Origin: an uncultured Pseudomonadales bacterium
GTDB taxonomy: Bacteria > Pseudomonadota > Gammaproteobacteria > Pseudomonadales > Azotimanducaceae
DNA length: 64,000 nucleotides
Assembly: GCA_951813295.1 (NCBI GenBank)
Contig: CATOTI010000002.1
Span: forward strand, 1,550,001 to 1,614,000
Reading direction: 5' to 3'
Positions within the stretch are counted from its first letter, which is position 1, and each line of letters starts with the position of its first letter. Below the pieces are notes generated by a model. It searched no databases. It was not told the DNA's origin and saw only the letters and a list, made by a program, of their open reading frames with translations. A program made the translations under genes and the position numbers. Below, piece by piece: positions 56,088 to 64,000 of this stretch.

Positions 56088-57192
56088 GAACGCCAACATC
56101 ATCGATCCGGAGCGCGGGACGATTGCGCCCGGCACGATTCAGATCCGCGCCGGTAAACTGACCGCCGTCGACGAAACCGAGGTCGACGCCACAGTCGATG
56201 CCGGCGGTGCTTACGCCGCACCGGGTTTCATCGACATGCACACGCATGTGTTCAGCCATCCACTCTTTTCCACCAACCGTCTCGAGGCCGACCGCATCGG
56301 TGTTCGGCAAGGCGTGACCGCCGTGGTCGATGCCGGTTCGTCAGGCGCCGGCACGATCGACGCTTTCCCGCAATTCGTGCACGACACACAGAGCACGAAA
56401 GTTTTCGCCTTCGTCAACATCGGCAGTCCGGGAATCCCGGGTATTCAAGGTGGGCATGCATCCCGGCCCGAGCTCTGCGATCTGCCCGGCGTCGTGCGAG
56501 CCATCGAACGCCACGACTGGATCGTCGGTGTGAAGGTGCTCGCGTCGTCATCTCATACGGGCAGCTTCGGTCTCGAAGCCGTCAAGCTGGCGCGTAAAGC
56601 GGCGGAGGTCACCGGCAAACCGTTGATGCTCCACATTGGCAACGCGCCGCCCATCATCGACGACGTCTTGGCGTTGTTGCGACCCGGCGACATCGTCACG
56701 CATACGTTCCACGGCAAAGTCGGCGGCATCCTCGGATTCAAGAACCGGGTGATCGAACCCTTCCGCGACGCCGTCGAGCGCGGGGTCTTCGTCGATGTCG
56801 GCCACGGCCGGTCGTCGTTCTCGTTTCGCGTCTGTCAGGAAGCCCTGGCCCAGGGGATTCCGGTGCATTCCATTTCATCGGATCTCCACCAGGGCAACGT
56901 CGATCGTTACGCCGTGTCGCTCGCCCGGACCATGACCAAGCTGCGAGCGCTCGGCATGTCGTTGCTGGAAACCGTACAAGCGGTCACGTCGACACCCGCA
57001 CGCATCCTCGATCTCGACGGCTTCGGGTCGTTGACGGTGGGATCAAACGGCCATATCAGCCTGTTCGAAGAAGTCGACGATCCGCTCGACGTCGAAGATG
57101 CCGAAGGCAACAAGCTCACCGCGCCGCAACGCATCGCCACGACCGGCGTCGTCATCGATGGGATCTACCACCCGCGGACTGCCACGTTGTGA
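56068..57192 (+). CDS. Amidohydrolase/deacetylase-family metallohydrolase
   Basis: The protein belongs to the dihydroorotase-like amidohydrolase superfamily: H58 and H60 in PGFIDMHTHVFSHP, a probable carbamylated lysine K156 in IVGVKVLASSSHTG, histidines in LMLHIGNAPP and IVTHTFHGK, and the final aspartate D272 in HSISSDLHQGN. The ATG at 56068 gives 374 residues; earlier in-frame codons lie in the kinase gene. Relatives encoded next to SelA-like PLP enzymes are thought to deacetylate N-acyl amino acids or amino-sugar acids. That is the likely role here. Confidence 0.85.
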   Translation: MTSLRIENANIIDPERGTIAPGTIQIRAGKLTAVDETEVDATVDAGGAYAAPGFIDMHTHVFSHPLFSTNRLEADRIGVRQGVTAVVDAGSSGAGTIDAFPQFVHDTQSTKVFAFVNIGSPGIPGIQGGHASRPELCDLPGVVRAIERHDWIVGVKVLASSSHTGSFGLEAVKLARKAAEVTGKPLMLHIGNAPPIIDDVLALLRPGDIVTHTFHGKVGGILGFKNRVIEPFRDAVERGVFVDVGHGRSSFSFRVCQEALAQGIPVHSISSDLHQGNVDRYAVSLARTMTKLRALGMSLLETVQAVTSTPARILDLDGFGSLTVGSNGHISLFEEVDDPLDVEDAEGNKLTAPQRIATTGVVIDGIYHPRTATL

Positions 57193-58250
57193 AAGTCCTA
57201 GACGACCTCGAGGTCAACCGCGTCATCAACGCGGCCGGCAAGATGACCGCGCTCGGCGGGACGGCGCAGAACGCCGACGTCGCATCCGCGCTGGCCCAAG
57301 CGGCGTCCATTCACGTCGATATGCGTGAACTCCGCGCCCAGGCTCACAAGCGCATCGCCCGGCTCTGCGGCGCCGAAGCGGCCTGTATCACGACGGGCGC
57401 CGCCGCCGGGATCGCCATCGGCGTCGCAGCACTTCTGACCCGTGGGGACCGTGAGCTCGTGCGCCGACTGCCGCTTTTCGACGGTCCGCGTCGTGTTCTC
57501 CTACAAGCCGGCCACGATGTGAACTTCGGCGCCGAGGTTTGCCAGATGATCCGGCTGGGGGGCGGCGAACCCGTGGTGTTCGGATCGCGAGAACGAGTAA
57601 CGCCTGACGATCTAAACAAGGCGCTCGACAACGACGTCGCCGCCCTCGTCTACGTGAAGTCGCATCACTGCATTCAGGAGCACCGCTTGGGGCTCGATGC
57701 TTTCCTCGCGACAGGCAAACCTCTGCTCGTCGATGCGGCCGCTGAATCCGACCTCACGCAGTTCATCCGGCAAGGCGTCGATCTCGCGACGTACAGCGGT
57801 GGCAAGGCGATCGGGGGCCCGACCGTGGGTTTTCTGTGTGGCACGGTACCGTGGATCGATGCATGCGAAGCGCAAAATGAAGGAATCGCGCGCGCGATGA
57901 AGGTCGGCAAGGAGCAAATCGCCGGGCTTCTGACGGCTCTCGAGGGCTACGAACAGGATGCCCCGCCCGCCGATCAATCGGCGGAACTCCGGCAGGCGCT
58001 CGCCGATCTCGATGAACTCGGGATCGACGTTTCGATCGTGCCGGATCGAGCGGGTCGGCCGATTAACCGTGTCGCCATCCGCGATACGCGTGTTCGGGAG
58101 TTGGTCGCCTATCTCGCCAGCGGCAGGCCGAGCATTCGTACCCGGAACCACCAACTCGACGAGTCGCTCGTGTTATTCGATACACGCGAAGTCCGCGGGG
58201 ACGACATCGCCCTCATCGCGGCTCGCGTGCACGAATTCTTCAGGAACTGA
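57189..58250 (+). CDS. SelA/DgaE-like PLP-dependent enzyme
   Basis: This 353-residue fold-type I PLP protein resembles D-glucosaminate-6-phosphate ammonia-lyase (DgaE) and selenocysteine synthase relatives. The PLP-binding lysine is K206 in TYSGGKAIGGPTVG, with the ring-pairing aspartate D182 in LLVDAAAESD and the N-terminal VINAAGKMTALGG. It is too short and lacks the N-terminal domain of true SelA, and no selC or selB is nearby. The GTG start overlaps the amidohydrolase stop (GTGA). With the upstream kinase and deacetylase it suggests amino-sugar-acid breakdown to a 2-keto-3-deoxy acid; an aldolase would be needed but is not here. Confidence 0.82.
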   Translation: MKVLDDLEVNRVINAAGKMTALGGTAQNADVASALAQAASIHVDMRELRAQAHKRIARLCGAEAACITTGAAAGIAIGVAALLTRGDRELVRRLPLFDGPRRVLLQAGHDVNFGAEVCQMIRLGGGEPVVFGSRERVTPDDLNKALDNDVAALVYVKSHHCIQEHRLGLDAFLATGKPLLVDAAAESDLTQFIRQGVDLATYSGGKAIGGPTVGFLCGTVPWIDACEAQNEGIARAMKVGKEQIAGLLTALEGYEQDAPPADQSAELRQALADLDELGIDVSIVPDRAGRPINRVAIRDTRVRELVAYLASGRPSIRTRNHQLDESLVLFDTREVRGDDIALIAARVHEFFRN

Positions 58251-58272
58251 TCCACCCCAGCGGGGCGATGGA

Positions 58273-58713
58273 CTAGACCGGCTCCCAGTGGATCAGCGTG
58301 TACGCCGGATCCTCGTCCTGGTGGTGTTCAAAAACCGCGCGGACCGAGGCGCCGATTTCGACTTCCTGCTCCGGATCTCCGAGAAGATTGCCGACGATGC
58401 GTACGTTGCCCTGATCGGGGAACTCCACGAGGACCACGAGATAAGCCCCCTGGTCCTTCAATGCAGGATGCACTGGATGCCAGACGCGCTCGAAGCTGTA
58501 AATCCGACCCTCGAGTGGCATCTCTTCGAACGCCACGTCGGTCGAGAAACAGTGATGGCAGATCCATTCGGGTCCCCATTGCCAACCGCCACAACTCTGG
58601 CAGTGCTGCATGACGAGCCGACCTTCGGCGGCCGCCTCCCAGAATGGCGCGTCCAGACCATCGGCAGCGGGAACGGGTTTCGGTAGTCCCGGATTCAGAT
58701 AGCCCTCGCTCAT
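58273..58713 (-). CDS. DUF35 Zn-ribbon/OB-fold acyl-CoA-associated protein
   Basis: DUF35 proteins combine a rubredoxin-like zinc ribbon with an OB fold and partner thiolase-superfamily enzymes. The ribbon cysteines are C38 and C41 (MQHCQSCGG), C52 and C55 (WICHHCFSTD). The OB part contains GRIYSFERVWHPVHPALKD. The ATG at 58713 gives 146 residues and overlaps the thiolase homologue by four bases, consistent with a complex of the two proteins. Confidence 0.9.
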   Translation of the reverse strand: MSEGYLNPGLPKPVPAADGLDAPFWEAAAEGRLVMQHCQSCGGWQWGPEWICHHCFSTDVAFEEMPLEGRIYSFERVWHPVHPALKDQGAYLVVLVEFPDQGNVRIVGNLLGDPEQEVEIGASVRAVFEHHQDEDPAYTLIHWEPV

Positions 58714-59888
58714 AGCGTTGCCTCCGATCCGAAGATGCTCGAACTCACCGGGGTCACCATCGGTCCCGAGACGACCATCGAAACGTCGGCATCGTCGACC
58801 TGGTTGGTGGACTCGCCCCTGATCTGTCGTACCGCTTCGATGTTGAGACCCAGGCCGTGCATGTAGCACTCGGCGAGATTCCCGCCGCTCGTGTTCGTCG
58901 GGACCGCGCCGCTCGGCGCAATCAGGTTGTCCTTGACGAAAAACTCGTTGCACTCGTCCGGCTCGCAGAAGCCGTGCTCGACCATGCTCATCAGGACGCC
59001 GCCGGTGAAATTCTCGTAGCACTGAAGGACATCGACATCCTTCGGTCCGACCTCAGCCATGTCGTAAAGGCGCGGAACACAGGTTTTGAAGTTCGACGTC
59101 GCGTAATCGGGCGTGTTGTGAACACTCGCGCCCGCGCGGTAGTGCGATCCTGAAACCGCGCTCAGGAGATATGCCGGCTTGTCGTGGAACTCCGAGGCAC
59201 GCTCGGCGGGCACGACGATCATCGCAGCGGCCCCATCGTTTTCGAGACAACAGTCGAAAAGGTGGAACGGTTCGACGATCCACCGCGATGCGTCGTACTT
59301 CTCTTCATCGAGCGGTCGGCCATACATCACCGCGCGCGGATTGTTCTGCGCATGGTGATACGAGGCGAGCGACAACGCCCGAAGCGCCGACTGCTCGACT
59401 TTGTTCTCGTGCATGAAGCGTTTCACCTTCATGGCGAAACTCTGCGCCGGTGACATCAAGCCGTACGGGACGGTATGCGCCGCGTCGCCCGAGATCACAT
59501 TGCGGACCGGGCCCTGGCCGAAGCGACCGAATTGACCTTGTGCCAACGCACGGAAGACGACGACACATTCCGCCATCCCGGTCGCGACTGCCGCGGCCGC
59601 GTTGCCGAGCGCACCCGAGCCGCCGCCGCCTCCACCACCCCACTGCATATTCGCGAAGCGGAGATCATTGATGCCGAGCGCTGCCGCGAGCCTCGACGGA
59701 TCACTCCGATCGTTTGAGAACGACGCGAACCCGTCGACCTCTTTCGGCGATATCCCGGCGTCCTCACACGCCGCCAAAATCGCCATGAGCGCAAGTTTGA
59801 ACTCGGCGTCCGGCGCTTCCCCTCGTTTGTAGTAGGCGGTCTCACCGACGCCGGCGATCGCCACCTTCCCACGCAAGCTACGTGACAT
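58710..59888 (-). CDS. Thiolase-superfamily protein of lipid-transfer/Ltp2 type, possible aldolase
   Basis: The 392-residue protein has the thiolase fold, VAIAGVGETAYYKRGEAPDA at the start, but the position of the nucleophilic cysteine is a glycine-rich loop (NMQWGGGGGGGSG) without cysteine. That loss, with tyrosines at 291 (LQCYENFTGG) and 342 (LAECYMHGLG), is the pattern I recall from the steroid side-chain aldolase Ltp2, which needs a DUF35 partner. The DUF35 gene follows with a 4-base overlap and a MaoC hydratase is divergent. I therefore favour retro-aldol C-C cleavage of a beta-hydroxyacyl-CoA over thiolysis. The substrate is unknown. Confidence 0.82.
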   Translation of the reverse strand: MSRSLRGKVAIAGVGETAYYKRGEAPDAEFKLALMAILAACEDAGISPKEVDGFASFSNDRSDPSRLAAALGINDLRFANMQWGGGGGGGSGALGNAAAAVATGMAECVVVFRALAQGQFGRFGQGPVRNVISGDAAHTVPYGLMSPAQSFAMKVKRFMHENKVEQSALRALSLASYHHAQNNPRAVMYGRPLDEEKYDASRWIVEPFHLFDCCLENDGAAAMIVVPAERASEFHDKPAYLLSAVSGSHYRAGASVHNTPDYATSNFKTCVPRLYDMAEVGPKDVDVLQCYENFTGGVLMSMVEHGFCEPDECNEFFVKDNLIAPSGAVPTNTSGGNLAECYMHGLGLNIEAVRQIRGESTNQVDDADVSMVVSGPMVTPVSSSIFGSEATL

Positions 59889-60169
59889 GAACGTCTTTCC
59901 TTAATCTCAATTGATCGAGCGATACCGCGTCTGAAGCTCCCCGCTTGGAACGCGAGACCGAACCCGTCACCTTAGCGGGAACGTGAGGCTTTTCAACGTG
60001 ACGTGCGACCAGTGCCTGGCGGGTCATCGCGCGAATCACCGCAATCGCCGCGACCGTGGTTCAATACCGACATCGTGTGTCGTGCGCGAATCGCCGAGAT
60101 TGATCGGGGAGGCGTCGACATAGTGCGTTCAACGACGGCACGCCGCCGTCGCGACTTAAAGGACTCGAT
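59889..60169. promoter_or_regulatory. Divergent intergenic region, Ltp2-like gene / MaoC gene
   Basis: These 281 bases separate two divergently transcribed genes. A 7-bp stem hairpin (cgacggc at 60133, gccgtcg at 60145) lies just ahead of the MaoC ribosome site aaagga and may fold in its leader. No gene was recognised, and no promoter hexamers are convincing. Confidence 0.4.
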
Positions 60170-61006
60170 ATGCCAATCAACCCCGATGCCGTCGGTGAAA
60201 CCGGCGGGCCCTCAAGTAGAAGTTGGACCTCCAAGGATGCCCTCCTGTACGCCGTCGGAATCGGCGGGGGGACCGACGACCTGCCGTTCACGACCGAGAA
60301 CTCGGCCAACATCGCCCAGAAGGTTTTCCCCACGTTCGCCGTGATCGTCGGCGGCGGTGGCGCGCCGATGAACAAGGTCGGCAGCTACGACGTCACGATG
60401 CTGCTTCACGGCGAGCAAGGCATCGAACTCTACGACGAGATTCCGCCGGACGGCGAGATCGAGAGCACCGGCGAGATCGTCGGCATCTGGGACAAGGGCA
60501 ACGCGGCGGTAATCGAAACGGAGTCGACCGCGGTCAACAAGGCGACCGGCAAGCCGCTCTTCAAGACCCGATCGATGCTTTTCTGCCGCGGCGAAGGCGG
60601 TTGGGGCGGCGATCGTGGACCGTCCGAAAAGATCGAATTCCCCGACACCGAGCCGACCCACCAGGTGACCTACAAGACGCGCGAAGACCAGGCGCTCACG
60701 TACCGGCTGAGTGGCGACCGCAACCCGTTGCACTCGGATCCTGATTTCGCCCGACGCGGCGGATTCGATGTTCCGATCCTGCACGGGCTCTGTACTTACG
60801 GATTCACCGGCCGCGGACTGCTCGCAGCACTTTGCGACAACGACGCGAGCCGCTTCAAGTCGATGAACGCGCGCTTCTCGAAGCCCGTGATTCCGGGTGA
60901 CGAGCTCACGATCTCGATGTGGGCCGACAACGGCCGCGCGGTTTTCCGCACGACCAATCAGAACGGTGAGGTCGTCATCGACCAGGGTGTCTGTACCTAT
61001 TCGTAG
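60170..61006 (+). CDS. MaoC-like (R)-specific enoyl-CoA hydratase, double hot-dog
   Basis: The hydratase-2 motif is complete in the C-terminal hot-dog: YRLSGDRNPLHSDPDFA with catalytic D183 and H188, followed by GGFDVPILHGLCTYG. The N-terminal half (about 1-150) is a second, degenerate hot-dog, as in eukaryotic and some bacterial hydratase-2 enzymes; total 278 residues. It would add water to a trans-2-enoyl-CoA. Its neighbourhood with the Ltp2-like and DUF35 proteins matches hydratase-aldolase sets for branched side chains. Confidence 0.92.
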   Translation: MPINPDAVGETGGPSSRSWTSKDALLYAVGIGGGTDDLPFTTENSANIAQKVFPTFAVIVGGGGAPMNKVGSYDVTMLLHGEQGIELYDEIPPDGEIESTGEIVGIWDKGNAAVIETESTAVNKATGKPLFKTRSMLFCRGEGGWGGDRGPSEKIEFPDTEPTHQVTYKTREDQALTYRLSGDRNPLHSDPDFARRGGFDVPILHGLCTYGFTGRGLLAALCDNDASRFKSMNARFSKPVIPGDELTISMWADNGRAVFRTTNQNGEVVIDQGVCTYS

Positions 61007-61059
61007 AGCACCCGCCGGGGTGAGTTCATCGCCAGCGCCGTGAACTCACCTGTTGCGAT

Positions 61060-62469
61060 TCAGCCCGCCGCGATCTGCGTCGCGGTGGTCGTCTCGAAGA
61101 TCTTGCCCGGGTTCAAAATCCCCTTTGGATCGAGCGCTGCCTTCATCGTGCGCATCAGCGCGATTTCTTCTTCGGTTCGGCAGATCGATAGATAAGCTTT
61201 CTTCTCGAGACCCACCCCGTGCTCGGCCGAGACCGAGCCTTCGATTGCGCGTAGCGGTTCGTACACCGCCGCTTCGACGCCATGGCGCGCTGATGCGTCG
61301 TCCGCGCCAGCCGAGATCGCGAAGTGGATATTGCCGTCGCCGATATGGCCAAAGGCAAAGTTGTGATACTCGCCGAACGTCGCCTCGAGACGCCGGTTCA
61401 CTTCCTCGACGTAGCCGTCCATGCGCGAGATACGCAAGCTCACGTCGAAGACGAAACAGGGTGTAAAGCGCATCGTCTGTTCGACGTCGTCACGGATCGC
61501 CCAAAGCTCCATGCGCTGGGCTTCGCTGGTCGCCATGGTGGCGTCCATCACGAGGCCTGCTTCATAAGCGCGCATGAGCACGGCTTCGACCCGCTCATGG
61601 TCAGCTTCGGGGTCACCACCCATCGCCTCGATCAAGGCGTAGTACGGGTAGTCCTGGCCGAGTGGCGCCTGCTGCTTCGCCGGCGGCGTCGTGACGAGAC
61701 GGTAGTAGTCGTTCCAGAGCACCTCGAATGCCGACAACGTGCCGCCAAGTTCCGCATCCATCGTCTTCAGGAGCTCCCCCAGCTTCTCGAAGTCGTCGAC
61801 GGCCACGAGCATCGTCTCCTGGCTCTTCGGCTTCTCACGCAGGCGAAGGACGGCGCGCGTGACGATCCCGAGGCTCCCCTCGCTGCCGATAAAGAGCTGT
61901 TTGACGTCATAGCCCGCGTTGTTCTTGATCATCTGATTCATCGACGAAACGACGGTTCCATCGGCAAGCACCGCTTCAACCCCGAGGACCATGTCGCGCG
62001 TCATGCCGTACCGGATCACCCGGTTACCGCCGGCATTCGTCGCGATGTTGCCGCCGATCGTGCAACTCCCGCGCCCGCCGATATCGAGCGGATACATAAG
62101 GCCGACGTCATCGGCTGCCTCTTGCACGGCCTGCAGGACAACGCCCGCTTGCAGCGTCATCGTGCGATCGACGACGTTGATGTCCTCGATGGCGTTCAAT
62201 CGCTCCAACGAGACCACCACGTCGTCCGGTGCGGTGATCTGTGCCTCCACGAGGCCCGTCAATCCACCGTGCGCGATCACGGTCTGATTCGCGGCATAAC
62301 ACAGCTTCATCACGGCGCTGAGTTCATCCGTGCTGCGCGGCCGGATGATCGCTTTCGCTTGAATCGTGTCCGACCGCCAGATACCGGCGGAGCGCGACGA
62401 TACGGCGTCGCCCGTCAGAACGCCCGTTTCGCCGACGATGCCGACGAGCTCGTCCAGCAGATTACTCAT
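61060..62469 (-). CDS. FAD-binding D-2-hydroxyacid dehydrogenase (GlcD family)
   Basis: The protein has the PCMH FAD-binding domain (IIRPRSTDELSAVMKLCYAA, AHGGLTGLVEAQ, GGRGSCTIGGNIATNAGGN) and the C-terminal substrate domain with HIGDGNIHFAIS, SAEHGVGLEKK and DPKGILNPGKIF. These resemble D-lactate/D-2-hydroxyglutarate dehydrogenases. The ATG at 62469 is chosen because a ggagga site lies just before it; an ATG four codons upstream is less well placed. It has 469 residues. There are no adjacent GlcE/GlcF subunits. Confidence 0.92.
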   Translation of the reverse strand: MSNLLDELVGIVGETGVLTGDAVSSRSAGIWRSDTIQAKAIIRPRSTDELSAVMKLCYAANQTVIAHGGLTGLVEAQITAPDDVVVSLERLNAIEDINVVDRTMTLQAGVVLQAVQEAADDVGLMYPLDIGGRGSCTIGGNIATNAGGNRVIRYGMTRDMVLGVEAVLADGTVVSSMNQMIKNNAGYDVKQLFIGSEGSLGIVTRAVLRLREKPKSQETMLVAVDDFEKLGELLKTMDAELGGTLSAFEVLWNDYYRLVTTPPAKQQAPLGQDYPYYALIEAMGGDPEADHERVEAVLMRAYEAGLVMDATMATSEAQRMELWAIRDDVEQTMRFTPCFVFDVSLRISRMDGYVEEVNRRLEATFGEYHNFAFGHIGDGNIHFAISAGADDASARHGVEAAVYEPLRAIEGSVSAEHGVGLEKKAYLSICRTEEEIALMRTMKAALDPKGILNPGKIFETTTATQIAAG

Positions 62470-62608
62470 GCCTTCCTCCATGCTTGATGGCCGTCGTCTG
62501 GCCCCCCATACGACGTCTGAGCCGCGAGCATAGGCGATCTGCGGGCATTGGGGCCATCGAGGCGTCCCCGCGGCGACCGCACGTGGGCGTCTCTGTCACC
62601 ATTAGGAG

Positions 62609-63187
62609 ATGCCGACTTTCGACAAGCAATACTACGACCGCTACTACCGTGATCCCGCGACTCGCGCGGCTGACGCAGACGACTACCAGCGCCAGGCACG
62701 CTTCATCCATGCGTTCCTCGAATTCGTGGATGTGCCCGTCGAATCGATTCTCGACATCGGCTGCGGACTCGGCGGATTACTGCGCGCTCTGACGAAGCAC
62801 TACCCGAATGCATCCGTTCTCGGGGTCGAAGCGAGCGAATACATATCGGTAAGTGAAGGCTTCGAGCACGGTGCGTTACCGGGCTATCAGCCGGAACGGT
62901 CGTTTGATCTGGTGATCTGCCACGATGTCCTCGCCTACCTCAGTGATGACGAGGCAGCTCAGGCCATCGACGAGATCGGCAGCTATACCGAACGCGCGCT
63001 CTTTTTCGGCGCGATGACGACGGACGATTGGCTGATGTGTGACACCGAACGCACAGACCCGGACGTCATGACCCGCAGCGTCGAATGGTACCGGCGGCGT
63101 CTGGGAAAACATTTCGATCCGATCGGCGGCGGTGTGTGGCTAAAGAAACCCCACGACGCACTGCTCTGGCATCTGGATCGGGTCTAG
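62609..63187 (+). CDS. SAM-dependent methyltransferase, class I
   Basis: A small (192-residue) Rossmann methyltransferase with motif I ILDIGCGLGGLLRAL, motif II region VLGVEASEY and motif IV DLVICHDVLAYLSDDE. The N-terminus is short and hydrophilic, FDKQYYDRYYRDPATR. The acceptor is unknown. It is divergent from the D-2-hydroxyacid dehydrogenase across 139 bases, the most likely place for both promoters. Confidence 0.88.
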   Translation: MPTFDKQYYDRYYRDPATRAADADDYQRQARFIHAFLEFVDVPVESILDIGCGLGGLLRALTKHYPNASVLGVEASEYISVSEGFEHGALPGYQPERSFDLVICHDVLAYLSDDEAAQAIDEIGSYTERALFFGAMTTDDWLMCDTERTDPDVMTRSVEWYRRRLGKHFDPIGGGVWLKKPHDALLWHLDRV

Positions 63188-63249
63188 GCGTACGAGCCCT
63201 CGTCGATGTGGGCCCAAGATCATTGGCTAGAGCCGCGTGTTCTTGCGAC

Positions 63250-63591
63250 CTAGCCCATCAAGAACCGATGCGGTCGCCGCGTCGGCGACTGCGGTCCGCG
63301 GCTGGGTAAACCGCCGTCGAGCTGGCACGAACGCATGGTCGTCTGCTTGTCGGGGTTGCGCACATCCTCGTCCGGGATGACGAACTTACGATCATTGAGC
63401 CCGCCGAAGCACATGAGCACGCGCGGCGAAGCCCCGGTGTCCGCCGATTCGCCGGCTGACTGGCGGGCAATGGCTTCGTCATGAGCCGTCACCGTCGAGC
63501 CGTCGCCGGCAAACGTCGTCTGCGCAGCAATTGCCAACGTCAAAAACACCGCCCGCGAGCGGACGCAACGAATCAGAGGGGTCTCAAGCAT
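63250..63591 (-). CDS. Small hypothetical exported protein
   Basis: The 113-residue frame starts with a plausible signal peptide: charged MLETPLIRCVRSR, hydrophobic AVFLTLAIAAQTTFA, then cleavage before GDGST. The mature part (about 84 residues) contains RVLMCFGGLNDRKFVIP and no family motif I recognise. The signal peptide is the main reason to believe it is real. Confidence 0.45.
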   Translation of the reverse strand: MLETPLIRCVRSRAVFLTLAIAAQTTFAGDGSTVTAHDEAIARQSAGESADTGASPRVLMCFGGLNDRKFVIPDEDVRNPDKQTTMRSCQLDGGLPSRGPQSPTRRPHRFLMG

Positions 63592-63681
63592 CGGCGCAAA
63601 CTACGCGCCGAATGTGACGTTTCGATGACTGATTTCATCCTCGCGGAACTGGGCGCGCGACCATTAGGAAGAAATGACCTA

Positions 63682-63711
63682 TTGACGAGGCCACAATCTA
63701 CGGAATATTGT
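63682..63711 (+). promoter_or_regulatory. Candidate sigma-70 promoter for the lipoprotein gene
   Basis: ttgacg at 63682-63687 and tattgt at 63706-63711 are separated by 18 bases, about 50 bases before the lipoprotein start, in an AT-richer stretch. Confidence 0.45.
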
Positions 63712-63762
63712 TCCTATCCCCATGGCGAGAGCCATTAGAAAGAATGCTTAGAGGAGGTAGGA

Positions 63763-64000
63763 ATGGGGACAAAAATCAAAACGTTAGTGAGTGTCTCGCT
63801 CGCCTTTTTAGTTGTCGGCTGTGCGAGCACCCCCACCAACGAATCGACGATGAGTCCTACGCACAAGTGGGTGCCATCGGAGTCCGTGACGCGCGCCGAG
63901 TACAACTGGGACCACAGCAATTGTATCGACGCGAGCCAGGTCGAAGTAGACGGCACCACGCGGTCGGACCCCACCTTCGTCGCCTATCAGGAGTGCATGA
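63763..64000 (+). CDS. Outer membrane lipoprotein, N-terminal part (runs off right edge)
   Basis: A strong ribosome site, gaggagg at 63751, precedes the ATG by five bases. The first residues MGTKIKTLVSVSLAFLVVGC form a lipoprotein signal with lipobox LVVGC, so the cysteine at position 20 would be lipidated. The following residue is alanine rather than aspartate, which does not favour inner-membrane retention. Seventy-nine residues are visible, with no stop before base 64000 and two or more cysteines (NCIDASQ, YQECM). No family is recognised. Confidence 0.75.
   Translation, partial: MGTKIKTLVSVSLAFLVVGCASTPTNESTMSPTHKWVPSESVTRAEYNWDHSNCIDASQVEVDGTTRSDPTFVAYQECM

Noticed and set aside
57189..58250. 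True selenocysteine synthase SelA
   Set aside because: The protein is about 100 residues too short, and no selB, selC or selD is nearby. DgaE-like function fits the neighbours better.
58710..59888. HMG-CoA synthase or acetoacetyl-CoA thiolase to complete the mevalonate pathway
   Set aside because: There is no active-site cysteine in the expected loop and the DUF35 partner points to the lipid-transfer/Ltp2 group.
1..64000. tRNA, rRNA, CRISPR arrays, riboswitches and prophage
   Set aside because: No cloverleaf, rRNA-like stretch, regularly spaced repeat, known aptamer or phage gene block was recognised by eye. A covariance-model scan would be needed to exclude small RNAs.

Overview
This 64 kb window looks like chromosome of a high-GC, Gram-negative gammaproteobacterium. 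The gene orders nnrD-tsaE-amiB-mutL next to queG, epmA-efp-epmB, parC-parE-cpdA-yqiB-tolC and ilvE-waaF-waaC-waaG-waaP are gammaproteobacterial, and the lipopolysaccharide (LPS) core genes require an outer membrane. The accessory content (a mevalonate operon, two phytanoyl-CoA dioxygenase-like proteins, a CaiB-type CoA-transferase, a steroid-type aldolase) suggests an uncultivated, marine-type heterotroph. I cannot name a genus. No rRNA, tRNA, CRISPR array or prophage was found.

Layout. 1-17.6 kb is housekeeping: mutL (cut by the left edge), amiB, tsaE, nnrD, queG, orn, a lytic transglycosylase, a rhodanese, the EF-P lysylation set, serB, topoisomerase IV, cAMP phosphodiesterase and yqiB. 17.8-31.0 kb is envelope: tolC, waaA, an oxidoreductase pair, and a tightly overlapping minus-strand operon waaF-waaC-(waaG fused to a second glycosyltransferase)-waaP-(tandem kinase)-GT4-hldE. 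31.1-36.3 kb is amino-acid synthesis: ilvE, argE, argA, ilvD. 36.58-37.91 kb is an intact IS256-family insertion sequence with an 8-bp target duplication, set among short palindromic repeats. 38-45.3 kb holds a DUF1330 protein, an Lrp-type regulator divergent from a fused indolepyruvate ferredoxin oxidoreductase, a CoA-transferase and two membrane proteins, one of which looks like an M56 peptidase with its zinc motif lost.

45.5-51.5 kb encodes a NIPSNAP protein, an amidase and the mevalonate steps: diphosphomevalonate decarboxylase, a phosphomevalonate-kinase-like GHMP kinase, and one polypeptide joining HMG-CoA reductase to mevalonate kinase. Together these would take HMG-CoA to isopentenyl diphosphate. 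HMG-CoA synthase and isopentenyl-diphosphate isomerase are not in the window. 51.6-58.3 kb holds two non-haem iron dioxygenases around a zinc alcohol dehydrogenase, then a coupled trio of sugar kinase, amidohydrolase and SelA/DgaE-like PLP enzyme, probably for an amino-sugar acid. 58.3-61 kb holds a DUF35 protein and a cysteine-less thiolase homologue divergent from a MaoC hydratase, a set resembling a side-chain-cleaving hydratase/aldolase. The right end has a D-2-hydroxyacid dehydrogenase, a methyltransferase, a small secreted protein and the start of a lipoprotein.

The most unusual items are the HMG-CoA reductase-mevalonate kinase fusion, the two fused/duplicated LPS-core enzymes, the degenerate M56 protein, the aldolase-like set, and a valine at the quinolone-contact position of ParC.
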